Assembly: GCA_001643675.2 (NCBI GenBank)
Contig: LSRY02000004.1
Coordinates: forward strand, 688,001-752,000
Direction: 5' to 3'
Length of the DNA: 64,000 bases
DNA from: Monocercomonoides exilis
Lineage: Eukaryota > Preaxostyla > Oxymonadida > Polymastigidae
The translations under genes and the position numbers were made by a program. This document shows positions 1 through 12,600 of the stretch, one piece after another; the first letter of the stretch is position 1; each line of letters opens with the position of its first letter. The notes under the pieces were generated by a model. The model saw nothing but the letters and a program-made list of their open reading frames with translations, did no database searches and had not been told where the DNA came from.

Positions 1-866
1 AAGATTCGTTTCCAATATGAGAAGCACTCGGAGAATGAATGAAAAAGTTTTTGCTTTCTTTCGAAGCATTTTCTTCTTTTCTATCAGAGTCTCCAACTAC
101 GTTTTCAAAATCTTTAAGTGTTATTGGCATGAGGGGTAGTATGTTCGTAGAGCTAACTTTTTGAGGAGTTTCGTTCCAGTTGTTTTCATCAAGTGCAGGA
201 AGAGTGGTTTGCTTGTTTTCAGCAGTCGCTTCTAGAGAAATAAATGTTCCTTCATTAAAACGAATAGGGGTGTTCAAAAATACTGGAGAACTGGAAGCGC
301 TTCCATTATCAGTGTTGTTGTGTTGTCCAGATAATATTACACGATGTAATTCTCGAATTTGTCCATTAGATGCACTTTGTTCAGTATTTGTAGCATTAAA
401 CTCTTTTGCTTGCATTTTTTCCATATTACTTGTTGAAGTCCCTTGTTCATTTCTTTTCATGTTTTTGCGTTTTTCTCTGGCATGACTTGATGACTCTTGT
501 TCTAATTCAAGATTATCAGTTGTTTCAGCTTCATCTCCAATTTCTAAATCACAATTATCGTTTAATTGTCCGCTAGAATAAAGCTCAATTCCTTCGTTTG
601 TTGTTGTTTTGTGCCCTCTTCGTTTTATAATTTGTAATTCGTTATTATCCTGTAACTGAGTATTATCATGAAAATTTGTTTCATCTGATGGATCATCAGA
701 TATATTAGAATTTGGCGGTTTTAATGCAGAAACATTATTTGAGGGCTGAATTCTTCCTAATTTTCGTAATTTCTTTTTTAGTTTATAAAGTGCAATTGCC
801 AAAATAAATATTATAATCAAAAGCGCGGCACCAACAACAATTACTACAATAAAATACACTTCCATG
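1..866 (-). CDS. Single-pass membrane protein, 5' part only (continues past left edge)
   Basis: An open frame runs on the minus strand from the ATG at 866-864 to the window edge without a stop (288 complete codons). An in-frame TAA lies one codon before the ATG and no acceptor AG is close, so this is probably the true start. The protein begins MEVYFIVVIVVG and has one strongly hydrophobic span at about residues 4-26. A basic stretch follows (YKLKKKLRKLGR), then a long hydrophilic, Asn/Glu/Ser-rich tail. The positive-inside rule puts the tail in the cytosol. I do not recognise a family. The tail has no obvious kinase, PH or coiled-coil signature in the visible part. The 3' end is missing. Confidence 0.6.
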
Positions 867-1339
867 TATTAATTATAGCGCAATACGCATTTTAAAAACA
901 ATTGTAGAATTCAGTTATTGCTTAATAAGTCAAAAAGTCTATTTATTTGAATAAATGATCAGACAGTTTCCCATACATTTATGTGAAGAAGTTAAATATT
1001 CATTTACATTCTTTAAAATTCGCAAACATCAAATAAAAACTTTTATAAAAACGTGAAAAAAACATATCAAAACTAAGAATAGCATTCTGGTGTAAAAGAA
1101 AAATTGATAAACATAGATTATTGTTAAACATTATAATAATAATTAACTCCAAACAATGAGGAAGCGAATTTATATCACAAAAGCTCTTTGTGCATAATTC
1201 TTCAAAAAAAAAAAAAAATATCTCAAATAATCTTTACAACAAACAACTCACAACTGCTGCTCCGAGCAAAAATAATATTCTCATTTTACAGAACATTGTA
1301 ACAAATGAAAGCAAATACATAAAGATAAAGATTACATAT
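867..1339. other. Gene-free spacer
   Basis: AT-rich spacer of 473 bp between the upstream end of the left-edge gene and the 3' end of the transporter gene. It holds a short A tract near 1205. No RNA gene, repeat or coding stretch is evident. Confidence 0.5.
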
Positions 1340-4036
1340 CTAAATATTCAAATTTTGATGCAAGGACGTATCGAACAAGACCGCCATAGCAAGCGAAAAC
1401 AATCCCATGACAGATCCTGCGACAAGTAAAATTACAGCCAACGTTTTTCCAAACGTGCATCCAGAAGGCAAATTCCTATAATGCTCAATAGTCAACTTGT
1501 TCTTCCTGTAGCAGTCTGGAATTGCTGGGTCATAATATCGCTTCGTAGTCGTATACTCTCTTGTGTTCCTCATAAACTGCAAGTAGAGCGCGGACGGAAA
1601 CAGAAACACAACAGCCACTCCGGCTGTCGAACCAACGATGTCAAACACAAGATTCACTGTCGGTATGAAGTTTCCCAACACCATTGCAATCGCTGTGAGG
1701 CACGAGCCAATCACACACGACAGAAACAGACCGTTCGTACACGGGCCGCAGCACGTGCGCTTGCCCCAGGGCTTCTTCTTGATCCCCCTGGTGACTTCAA
1801 CCATGTTGGGGTCCGTGTGCAGCAGGGAAGAGGTGGAAGAGGCAGAGGAAATTGACATGTTTGAGGAAGGTGAATGAAGAGAAGAAGAAGAAGAAGAAAT
1901 CGACTGTTCTGCGGATGAGCCATTGGACAACACATTTCCCATTTGAGCAGGTTGGTATGGCTGGTTCAACGCAGCCATTTCGCACGCTCTGCCTTCCTCA
2001 GCGACTGGCTCTTCAGCGCCTGGCGGAGCGTCTCCTCCGACAAAGCGGTATTCATAATCGAATTCCTCGTTTGACGAAGAGCTTCCTCCAAAAATCAGCG
2101 CAAACGACGGGATGGGCAAGTAGTGGTCTCTCTCCACCACCGAAGAGTACGACTGCGGAGGCGGGTACATGTAAAATTCTTCCTCCAGCCTTTCGAGGCT
2201 GCCCCCAACAAACGGCGTGGGTGTGGCAATCTCCTCGCTGCTCCCTTCAAACAGCGGAGAAATCAGGCGTTCTGACTCAGATTGGCTTCCGGCTGAAATC
2301 GTCGAGGTTTGAGACGCAGTTGTGGCAGACTCGCAAGGAGACGGGGTGATTCTCTGCTGGCCGGCTGGAGAAGGGTCAGCGTGGTCAACAGACTCGGCAG
2401 GGTCGACATAAACAAGCGGAGAAGGGTTTCTGATTGTGTACTCTTTCACTTCATGCTCGGAGGTTGATGCATCTGCTGTGGAGATGCTTCTTCCTTTGTC
2501 AAGCTTCTCCTGCTCTTTCTCATCCAACATCAGCTCTTCTTTCTCGCCGTTGTCTTCGTCTCCTTCTTCTGCTGCAGGTACATTCGGATCATCTGCAGAC
2601 TTCGTTTCTCTGCTCAGCACATTCCACTGCCTGCTTTTGATTCTCTTTTCTTGCTCTTCCTTCATCTCCTTTTCCATTTCATGGAGCCTCCCAGCAACTT
2701 CTCTTCCTCTCCCAATTGGCGCGTGCCTGTCTAACACTTCTGATTGCGTTCTAATCCTCCTAAACGGGATCATTGCCTCATTAGCCCCCGATCCTTGTGT
2801 GCTTATTATTCGTTTTTCAGAATTTGCATTATGTTCATTTCCTGTGCTCTGCCCAGTTCTCTTTAGTGATTGGCCGCCTGTTATTTCTTCAAGAGGGAGC
2901 GGAGGCTTCATTTCGGTTATGATTTGGTTTGTTGTAGCTGTTTTGATCTTTATGAACGTTCTGACTCGGCCTTTGCTGTCTTTCGGCTGGTTTCTTTCAG
3001 CAATCATCTTCTTGATCATCGATGTGATGTTAATTAGAGCCATACGCGCTGGAAGCATCTGCACAGGAAAACAGAATATAACAGTAATAAGAGATCCGCA
3101 TCTGGCCAGAATGGGCAAAATATCTTTTTCTTGAAACATTGTAAGAATATTTCCAGGGGTTGGATGTGTAAAGTATTGAGAAGTGAAGCACATGTATCCA
3201 AAGGAACCAGCTGTAATATAAAAACTGCTAACAATCAGCACTTGACACATAAGAACTTTTGTCATTGCTGGTTTAGATCTTCCCTTGTACTCACTCAAAA
3301 CCAATGGTACGTTTTGATGACAGCATATCGAGAAGATCAATGTGGACAACGTTTGAATAGCTTTTATGTTCGTCTGAATCAACACAGGTGGATCTATTAG
3401 TGGGGTTCCTGGAGCATGACTTATACAACGTACAACAATGACGGAGATACACAGGGCCATTGATATTGTTCCAAGAAAAGATGTGAATTTAAGTGCATCA
3501 AGGGTTCTAAACCATCCAAGAAGTTGAAGAACGGCTACACCTACAACAATAATGATGAAAAATCTTTGAACAAAAACAGAATCTTCTGGAACTCCTGCGA
3601 CTTTTAAAAGAGAAGGCACAAAATCACTGATAAGAATAATATATGCCCAAAGACCGCCAAAACAATTCAAAAATGTGCACATTTCCACCAAAAGCAAGCC
3701 CTTCATTCCAAATAACTTTGCAGCCAACTAAATAAAAATAGGTTTTGTTAACAAATAAATAAAATAAAAATAAAACAATCAAGCCCCTCCAAGTGAATAA
3801 ACTCCGCATGCATCTGCCACAACAAGCAAAAAATACATTGTACAAAAGGCAATCATTTCAACCAATACGTTCATGCAAATAGCGAGAACAAGTCCAGCTT
3901 TTGCGTATGCAAGAGGAACGCCAAGCATCCCAGCTCCAAGTGTCGAATTAATGAGAGTAAAAGTTGACATAATAAAATTTCCAGAAGGGCGGCGCAGCTG
4001 TCTTGTTGGCTGTGCACTTTTTTTCTTGTTCTCCAT
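1340..4036 (-). CDS. Amino-acid/auxin permease (AAAP)-type transporter with a ~420-aa cytosolic loop insertion
   Basis: Two exons, 4036-3785 and 3727-1340, give 879 aa. Exon 1 carries the AAAP N-terminal signature: TLINSTLGAGMLGVPLAYAK followed by a second hydrophobic span. Exon 2 continues with LAAKLFGMKGLLLVEMCTF and further membrane spans, typical of SLC36/SLC38/AVT proton- or sodium-coupled amino-acid transporters. The last spans are at about residues 745-875. Between about residues 322 and 740 lies a long hydrophilic, Ser/Glu-rich loop that ordinary AAAP proteins lack. The 57-nt intron 3728-3784 would be GC-AG, joining YSLGG to LAAKLFG exactly as the family needs. A GT donor at 3802-3801 is also in phase but deletes six residues (VYSLGG). 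Substrate and membrane cannot be told from sequence. Confidence 0.85.
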
Positions 4037-6286
4037 TTTGTTGAACCGAAAAACGAATAAGTTTTTCCCTTCAAATAATAATGGTTAGGAAAATATGAAG
4101 ATTATTTGCAATACATCGCAAATAATTAAAATTAAGAATTTAGACGTTTTGAAATTAATTTTTTTCAAAAGAAACATGAGTCAAGCTGTCATTTCACAAT
4201 TTCAAGAAATTCAACAATCATTTTTGGAAAAGAAACGAAAATTATTTCCGTCAAAATTAATTAATTAATTTCCACCAATAAAAGTTTCATCTTTCAAGTG
4301 AAGTTTGACCAGCTATTTTATGCAAGGTTTTCATTATTTTGCATATTTCGGAAAAACTATTAACACAACGGATAATATTGAACAAGTGGTTTTTTTCAAC
4401 AACAATTCAAAGCATTATTCTGATTGTTTATCATCTCTTCTTGCTTTATATCTCACATAGCATTTTATGCTTTAGTTTTGATTACTGTTGAATATTAAAG
4501 AATCCAAGAATCAATATTAAAGAGAAAATGTGATGAGTATTTTTCTGAAAAGTCAATAGTTGTTATTTTATTTTTATTTTGCTAGCAAAAAGAAAGAAAG
4601 AACAATATGACTTAACATCTGACAATGAGAAGACAAAGGATTTGGAAAACAGTAAGAATAAAGCATAAGTGAGGATAAGAGATTCAAAAGAATTTGTCCG
4701 TTGCACATGAAAATTACTAAAAAAGGAAGGAAGGAAGGAAAAAAGAAAATCTTTCAAACGAGATATAATTTTTGACAATAGTTTTCATAAACTTTTCAAA
4801 TTTTTTCCCTTATAGCTTTCGAAAGTTCAAAAAGTTATAATTTTCTGTTTGTATGCGAAAAATAGTAGTTTATTTATGAAATATCGATTAACCACATTAA
4901 AGCGTTAAAGATAAAAATAAGAATACTTCTACAATTTGTTCAATAGTTCAGATTATTGAGTGAAAAGTTAATTTGTTGTTGGAAAAAAATACAGACTTCA
5001 AAAGATACAAATGATAAATTTTTCAATAAGCAGCTTTGCAAGTGCATAATATCTCAACACCCAAAGAAGATTGGCACAAAACAAAACGCAGACGCGCCGT
5101 CTGCCGTTGTGTGCCATACACTGCTTTGGCTCTGAAATTATCAGCGCACAAACAAGCTGATCGAAATGAGTGCGCTTCAGCACTCAGATTGAATAATTAA
5201 TAAAAAACTGCATCGCAAATATCAAAAGAAAAAAGAAATAGTAAAAAAAAGAAAAGAAAGAAAGAAAGAATAAAGAAAATCAAATAAAAACTCATGAAAT
5301 TTCGTCATCGTCTTTGCCTTCTTTGTCTTCTTTGCAGTCTTTCTTGAAATTAGATGCAAATTTTTGAATGCAAAGAAAATCAATTGAATGAAAAGAAGAA
5401 TAAGGAATGATTGCGACAGAAAGAGTTTAGAAAGATGGCTTGAAAAACGAATATAACGAAAATGAAGAAGACGAAGAAGAAGATGAATACGAAGAAAAAG
5501 AAGAAGACGATGACGAGAGTATAAAAAGAAGACAGAGATAGAGCAGCAGCATCAGAAAAGAAGGAATCTGTTGTTAATGATATAAATAATAAGTTGGATT
5601 AAATTAAATGAAAAATATAAAATGAAACCATACGCACAACAAAAATCTTTTAAAAATAATAAAAGAAGAAGAAAAAGAACGAGATTGTGATGAAGAAGCT
5701 GTAGATGCTGCTTCCTATATGAAAAAATACAAAAATGAATTTATTATCGTGATGATGTGAACTTTAAGAGAAATGTTGAAGAACTCTTCAAAGCTCATCT
5801 AATTTGGTAGAAATACTGTGGAAAGGATGGCTTCAGACACAAATGGAATCATAATCATAATCGCAATAACAATAATGATATCAATAAAAGGGAAAAAACT
5901 CATAATAATAATATTAATAAAGTTAAAGAAGAAGACGAAGTTGTAGTAGTAGTAGAAGAAGAAGAAAGATAATGATAATGATAATGATGGTTGAATAAAT
6001 TTGCGATTGATGATTTGTGAAAGAGAAATGACGATGGAAATGGAAATTTTTCAAAATGGAAGTTGAAAAAATGAAAAATGATAGAAATAAATAAGAGGTC
6101 AATAAGCCATTTAAAGTTTGCATTGGATTTTTTTTTTCTTTTTTTTTTTAGCCTTTCATTCATCCGCCTCTTCTGAAACTCAAAGTTCACTCCATTCCAT
6201 TCTTCATCGTCATTTCTCTTTCCTCTTGCATTCCCTTCATCTGAAACAACAAATCAAGAAATGCAGTTGAGAAGAACATTTTTCTT
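4037..6286. other. Long gene-free region with purine-rich low-complexity stretch
   Basis: This 2.25-kb region shows no convincing gene. From about 5440 to 5990 the plus strand is purine-rich, with many GAA/GAT/AAT runs and short acidic reading fragments under 60 codons interrupted by stops. From about 5930 the GTA/GAA and GATAAT repeats give Ser/Ile-rich fragments on the minus strand. These look like simple sequence rather than exons, although a decayed gene cannot be excluded. Confidence 0.4.
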
Positions 6287-7800
6287 TTACAAATACACAA
6301 TATAATCAGGGTCTGGCAGACGCGGCAAAAAGTCAAAAGATGATAAGTGAATATCTTTACTCCCAGGAAAGAAACGAGGCTGTTGACACAAGTCCGTTAA
6401 TGAGTCTTCGTATCCTTTTTCCTCCAACATGTCAAATATCTTTCTTTTAATTGCTATTCGTTTTGTTTCGTCGCTCTCTTTTTCCGTTTTCTTCTCTAAT
6501 GCTTCCTTTAAGAATCGGAAAAACAAAAAACATTCCTTGATTTGAGAATCCTTTTGGTATGGATTTGTAATTTCCTCCAAAACAGCATTAACAGCCCCGC
6601 TTTTTAACAAGTATTCAACATGCTTTGCTCCGTTTACAAATTTATTGAAAAAACTGATGCAAAATCTATTAACATTTCCATTGTAATTCTTTGATGCCCG
6701 AAACGCTCCTGCAACGCTACCAAGTAGCCCAACAGATTCTTCATTCCACAATCTATGTGATTCTAAGTATTCTTCCATTACATTGATCCATTTATTAATG
6801 GTGCGTGCTTCTTTCTTTTCTATTACATATAAGAATCTCTCCACTTTGCTCTTCCAATCCATGCATTTTGTAAGTTCCTCCAATTCTCTTTTTGCTTCTC
6901 TCATAAAATGCATCTCGTTCATAATCAATTCTTCTAAACTTTTATCATTCCCAAATCGGTTAATAGTAAACTGCCAAGCAGCTTGATAGGCCAGTCGTGT
7001 CAGATTGCTATGTTTCTGATGATATTGGATTATTTCCATCATTTCATTCAGATAAAGTTTATTTTCTGTTTTTCTCTAAATAAGATATTAAAATAGAGCT
7101 AAAAAAATAAAATCTAAATTGATAAAAATAAAAATCAAACATTTATTTGATCAATTACACTTAACACATCCAAAGCAGTTTCAACTTCATTTTGAACTTT
7201 TTCGCTTTTCTCCTTATTCAACGAAATTTTCAACATGCACAGTATGAAAATGTATTCAAAAGCTCCCAGCCAATCGCTTGCACAAGCTAAAAGATAACAC
7301 TTGTTCAAATCAAACAACAGCTCAACATTTTTTTCTTCATCTTTCTTCTCTTCTTCAAAATTAATCAGTTCCTCAATTTTTTCGACCAAAGAAAATCCAT
7401 CAAAATGACAACTAGGAGGTTTAATGCACTGTATGAAAACTCCTGCATTATTCAACAAATAAACAGCATTTTCATATGACATTTTCTTTTCTTCAACCAT
7501 TTTTTCAACTTCTTTGATCAGTTCTTCATCAAAAATATAGCACAATCTATTTTTGCTCATTTTAAATATAATTGCATTCATTTTTCCGATTTTTTGCTTT
7601 TGCTCATCTGTTGTGTAGTTGCCTAACTTTGAAAATTTCGCTTCAAAGATCAAAATAAGAACGAAGCTGAACAACCGAAAGATAAAGTGAAATTTCAAAC
7701 ACCAATATTGTCTAATTGGGAGCATCTCTTGATTTTCATAGAATGTATAGTCTTGAAAGGCAATATTCATTTTGAAAGAAATAAGACCTTCTTTAATCAC
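6287..7800 (-). CDS. Hypothetical protein of a probable oxymonad multigene family (three exons)
   Basis: Exon 1 is 7800-7701 (a second in-frame Met at 7770 is an equally good start), exon 2 is 7640-7141 and exon 3 is 7075-6287. The product is 462 aa (452 from the inner Met). The join at 7141/7075 reads ...VIDQIN|RKTENKLYLNEMMEII and keeps one frame. The protein is all-alpha looking: charged, with motifs such as EEKKMSYENAVYLLNNAG, VEKIEELINFEEEKK and IIQYHQKHSNLTRLAYQAAW, suggesting helical repeats. I recall similar proteins as a large hypothetical family in Monocercomonoides; that link is from memory, not a search. The 60-nt segment 7641-7700 starts GTTTGA and ends AAG. It is a multiple of three with no stop, so it could be read through, but its translation is a T-rich hydrophobic stretch that looks intronic. 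No function is assigned. Confidence 0.7.
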
Positions 7801-8539
7801 AAAATTGAAGATTTTGAGAATAGAAGAAGTTTTTCAACATCCATTATTGCAAAAAATCTGAATAAGTGAAATGAAATTGCGATAAAGAATACTTTCTATT
7901 TGATTGGATCTAATTTTTATCAAAAATAGTTGTTTTTTTAAATAGACTTTATAGTTATGGTGTATTTGATCGATTATTTTTTCATTCAACTTTTAATAAA
8001 TAAAAATGAGGGAATAAAATAAAGAAAGAAAGAAAGAAAAATTAAATTATAAAACCTTCATTAGTTATCTGTGCGAATAGAAGCAAATTTTTCTGTATCC
8101 AACACAGGCTACAGACTTGTTAATTTTTTTCTTCCGATAATAACGTTTTTTTATTTGGAACCTCTTTATTTCTTCATTTTCTTTCTATTTCTTTTTTCTC
8201 TCATTCACTCACTACTTTCTCTCTCTTTTTTTCTCTCTCTCTCCCTCTCTTTCTCTCTCTTTATTATTTTTTTTGAATATTTGAATGATTTTTTTTGATA
8301 TGTGTGATTATTCTAAAAAATATAACATTTTTCGAAGTGTCTGAAATCTTGAAAATTCATTGTCATTGGATTAATAATTTTTATTAAAACGTAAAATGTT
8401 AATCAATCATATCAAAAGCCCAATTATGACTTAAAATAATTGGAGAGGCGTCAGAAAATAAATCCGTCACTTTTTTGGATTAATTAAAGATTATTCATAG
8501 CAAACATTCATCTCGAAATTTGTGTCAGAAAAAATTCAA

Positions 8540-8896
8540 TTTCAAAATAATCACCCATATGGGACGATATTTTCTGCATTATGAATTTTGTTCCGTTCAG
8601 TGTTTTCGATAAATTTCTCATTTTTTTCTATTTTTCAAAACATTTTTGGATGAGAATGTTTGACTTGTTATGAAATGAAATTGGAAAAGGTTTGGAATAA
8701 ATCGTTGTTTTTTTATTAAAGCAAGAATTTTGTCCCATATGGCTGATCCTTTTTGAAATCACACTTTCTTTCGAGTTTTGATCAAAAATTTAATCTCAAT
8801 GGAATTTTGAAAAAAATGGGTTGAAATATGGAACACTTATTGTTTATGATATTGCTATTGCAAAAACTAATTTCAACAAAAATCCCATTGAGATTA
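8540..8896. repeat. Nested inverted repeats, MITE-like (copy A)
   Basis: Two inverted-repeat systems adjoin. The outer pair is 8540-8576 and 8721-8760, both containing CATATGGGAC or its complement. The second has a left arm at 8764-8814 containing the palindrome TTTTGATCAAAA and AATCTCAATGG. Its partial right arm, 8872-8896, carries AATCCCATTGAGATTAG. The 8764-8814 arm matches 34561-34611 over roughly 50 bp at about 85% by eye, so the sequence is dispersed in the genome. No coding capacity. A non-autonomous DNA element is the likeliest explanation. Confidence 0.5.
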
Positions 8897-8961
8897 GCCC
8901 TGGGTGACGTGAGAAAAAAAATCTGTCACGTCCGTCACCAGTTTTCCACTTCATTTGGACG

Positions 8962-9015
<54 letters not shown>
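8962..9015. repeat. Homopolymer A tract (54 nt)
   Basis: An uninterrupted run of A lies about 65 bp downstream of the inverted-repeat cluster and is followed by GATAAGAAAAG-type sequence. It could be a retroposed tail or slippage; the exact length is liable to assembly error. Confidence 0.8.
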
Positions 9016-9017
<2 letters not shown>

Positions 9018-9684
9018 TAAGAAAAGAAAAGAAAAAACTCAAGATTTGTACACAAAAATAACGAAATAAAAAGATATTTTCCGAAACAGTTTATAATAAT
9101 TATTTGTAGGTTTTCAAAAAAATATTTTTCTGAAATGCTCCTGGATTCAGATAATTCAGGCACCAATAAAAATAAAAGTGGAATGAAAAAAAACTCACCA
9201 CACTAATGAATAACTGACTAGATGAAAGATGTGATAATACAAAGAAAAGTTTTCCGCAATAATTTCCGATGCTATTTTGCATTTAGGTAACCAACTATCA
9301 TTTTTTCATTTATCATAATTCAAAAAATTTCACTATTTTTTGTAAGGAAAAGTGTATATTTGCATTTATTATATCCGGTTTTAACTGTATTTTCAAATTT
9401 GAATTATTGCTGATAAAATCTCCAATTCAAAACAAAAAACAATTAAAACATCTCCAAATTTATGTCAAATAAATATATAAAAAATACATAATTCACCACT
9501 AAAAAACTATCTAGAAATTATAATTTGTTGCTAATTATTTTTGTGTTTTTCTTCACATTTACAATCTTTTCTTTTTTCATTTTTAGATTTTTTACATTTT
9601 TAAAAAAAGACGATTTAATACAAACATAATTGATGCCACGCTCATTTAATTTTTTTAGTAGCTCCTTTATTCATTTGGTTGCAA

Positions 9685-12600
9685 TCATCCCCCTTTTTTG
9701 AAAATCGATCTTTTTAATGTTCTCGATAAAAGAGGAAGTAAACCATTTTCATCATAACCGTTTCCTTTTGGAGCATCATCTTCATTTTTATCAAATCCTC
9801 CGCACTTTGTTATTTTCATGAATTCATCTTCGACAGAATCCGATTCCGAGAGATAATCATCCGAAAGGTCGAACATATCTTCTTCACCTCCATCCTCATC
9901 CACAATAACACAATTGCCAAATTCTTTTTCTACATCTTCATTTGAAGCAAATTCCTTATCTTCTTCCGATGTGAGTTCTTGCTGTTGCGGCACATTTTCA
10001 TTCAAATCATTTTCCTGAGCCAAAAATAAGTCTGAAGCCTGATCATTTCTCCCTGATTCTTCGCGATGTACGGGAAGCACATTTTTCATTTGTGTGCGTT
10101 TCAACGTTTTCATCAGCAAGTGACGCTCAACGCGGAATGTCTCACCAAGACTTATCGGCTTGCATTTCGAATGAAAACGTTTTGATTCCTTCAATGATTT
10201 CTCAAAATTTCCCTCAGTGCAACTTTCAACTGGTGAGTTCTGCTTTCTTTCTTGTTCCTTTGCTTGTAATTTCATACTGCTATGATCTTTATCCTCATCT
10301 TCTTCACCCAACACTTCGCATGAGCCTCCTGTTTCATCGGTTTCTTCGTCCAACTCCTCTTCAAAGAATGATAAATCTGTCAGCTCATCCGATTCAACAA
10401 AGTCAACATCAGATTCTTCTTCTTCTTTGTCTTTTATTTTGTCCAGTTCAATTATTTGGCTGAAACGCTGCGATACTTTGTTATTTCGTTGATCACTGCT
10501 TAACTGCGATGCTTGCTTCTGTAATGAAGGCGCTTGTGCATTCACAACAGCTTGTGAAGAAGAATCATTCTGCGAAAGAGAAATTGAACTTTGCCGATTT
10601 GATTGCTGAGGCAACAGTGAAATTGGGGCTTGCTGCCTCAGAGAAAGTTTTTTCACTGGCTTGTTGCCCGATTGGGATGAAAGAGACTTTGGATAAGAAG
10701 GAGTTGTAGAAGAAGAAGAAGAAGAAGAAGACAATGATAATGAAGAAGAATTGGATGAAACATCAGAACTTTTCACCATTTCTGTTCGAATTTGTTTTTT
10801 GACATCAACACTTGGTATTTGTTCAAATTTCTCAATCGAATTTAACTCAGCCATTGGCTTTTCATTGGAAACGGCAGATATTTCAGTTGAAGGAAGAGAA
10901 GAAGGAAACTGTGAAGTTGATTCATGTGCCTGTTCACTGTGTTCTGTAATGAGTTTTGATGCACCTGTTGGTGGTGGATGACGTGGCGGTGGAGGCGGGG
11001 GAAACAACTGAGAAAGAGAATGAGCAGGTAACAGCGAAGGTGGGAGAGGCATATTCTTGGGAGCTGAAGAAGTGCGAGTATGCAAAGGCTCAGATGATGC
11101 AGGCGGATGAAATGGAGGTGCGTTAGATGAAGGTGAAGAACGAACTACAAATGGAGCAGAAGCAGAGACAGATACCGCAGAGTTGGCTAACCCTGCTTTA
11201 AATGGAGGAGGAGAAGGAGGTGGAGGAGGTGCAGAAGAAGGAAGCGAAAAAGGAAGGGCTGGAGGAGAAGCAGCAGACGGTGACACAGGCGGGGTCAGCG
11301 GAGGGGGATGCGATGGAAGAGGAGGTTTTTGAATGGGCTGCTTGAGCCTTGAGTCCACAGAAAGAGAAGGCGCATTTGCCTTCACGTTCAGCAAAGGCCG
11401 CTGAGGAGGTGGATGTTTAGGAGGACTGGGACAGATCAACGATATGGTTGGCTTTGATGGAGCAGCAACTGAACGCTGCTGTGAAGAAGAATTTATTTGT
11501 CTTTGTGTTTGTACCTGCTGCTGTGGTTGCAGAAACAAAGCTTTGTTCTGGTTAGCCTTTTCTGGCTGCAGAAAGAACGCTTCAGAGGCTGACAGCCTGC
11601 CATCAACAACAGAGTTTATTTCCTCTGCAAACAGATCAAACGCTGTCAGATGGCAATGAAGTGAACTTGTTTTGGAGGAAGTAGTAGGCAAAGACTGCTC
11701 CTGAGACGAAGAAGATGATGAATCCGCTGCTATATTTGGAGAAGGCATTGATACAGATGGATATGCATCTCTATTTGCAGTTGACAGAACTCGCGACTTT
11801 TGCATCTCTTGCTGCGGCTCAGCCGTGTTTGCTGCATCAGCAGAGCAGGCAGATAGCGAAGGTTTCTGTGGTGCTGAAATTCTTCTCTTGATTGTTCCTG
11901 ATAAGACATTTAATTCCTTTGTCTTTGACTTTTTCTTTGTCTTTGCCTTTACCTGCTCCTGGAGATGGAACTCAGCAAACTCCAGAAACAGGCGAGTGGA
12001 GAGAAACTGCCTCACAAACGGCTGAGTGGAGCGTGGGAACGAGCAGACGTACTTTTCAACATCGATAAACTGCGCTGCCCCAAACGAAGAAGGCGAATGT
12101 GGCTGCAATTGCGGCAGTTGCTGTTCTTTGTTGCTGTCAGTCTGCAAAACAGCAGTTGGAAGAGAGCTCTGCTGGATGGGCGCGCAGAGCGTGGCATGAA
12201 AGCGGAAGAAGTAGTATGCAGAGGCTCTAATGCTTTGCAGCAACATGAGCCTTTCCTTCTCTTTCGGTGTGGCGAAGCCAGGGGAAAGTACTGAATTACT
12301 TGTTGAAGCTGAATTTTGAGCGGAATACGAGAAATTTGGTGATATTCTGTTGAGCATAAACAGCATCACTTTGAAAGATGCGATGTTGAGTGATGCCACT
12401 TCTGGAGGCGGAGAAGGCGCAAATGCGGTGGAAGGGAAGGAAAGGGAAGATAACTCCAAATATTCAATTTGTGCCGAAGTGAGTTTTCCCTTGCCTTCTT
12501 TATCAACCTTATTGTTCCCATTTTTTATGATTCTTTTGTCATTTGAAAGTTTGTTCTGAAAGATGGAAGACGATTGATAACTTGTTCTTCTCTCTGAGTT

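Larger units (their letters stand above)
7801..9684. other. Gene-free region with inverted repeats and a long A tract
   Basis: AT-rich and no gene seen. Pyrimidine-rich simple sequence occupies 8150-8275 (CT/TTTC runs). Inverted repeats and a 54-nt A tract at 8540-9015 are listed separately. The open frames here are Lys- or Phe-rich translations of homopolymers. Confidence 0.5.

Noticed and set aside
7042-7135. Two separate genes at 6287-7042 and 7135-7800
   Set aside because: A 65-nt intron (7076-7140, GTTTGA...TTTAG) joins them in phase, and the joined product is one continuous helical protein.
8828-9061. Lys-rich small frame over the A tract
   Set aside because: It is a translation of a homopolymer; no independent support.
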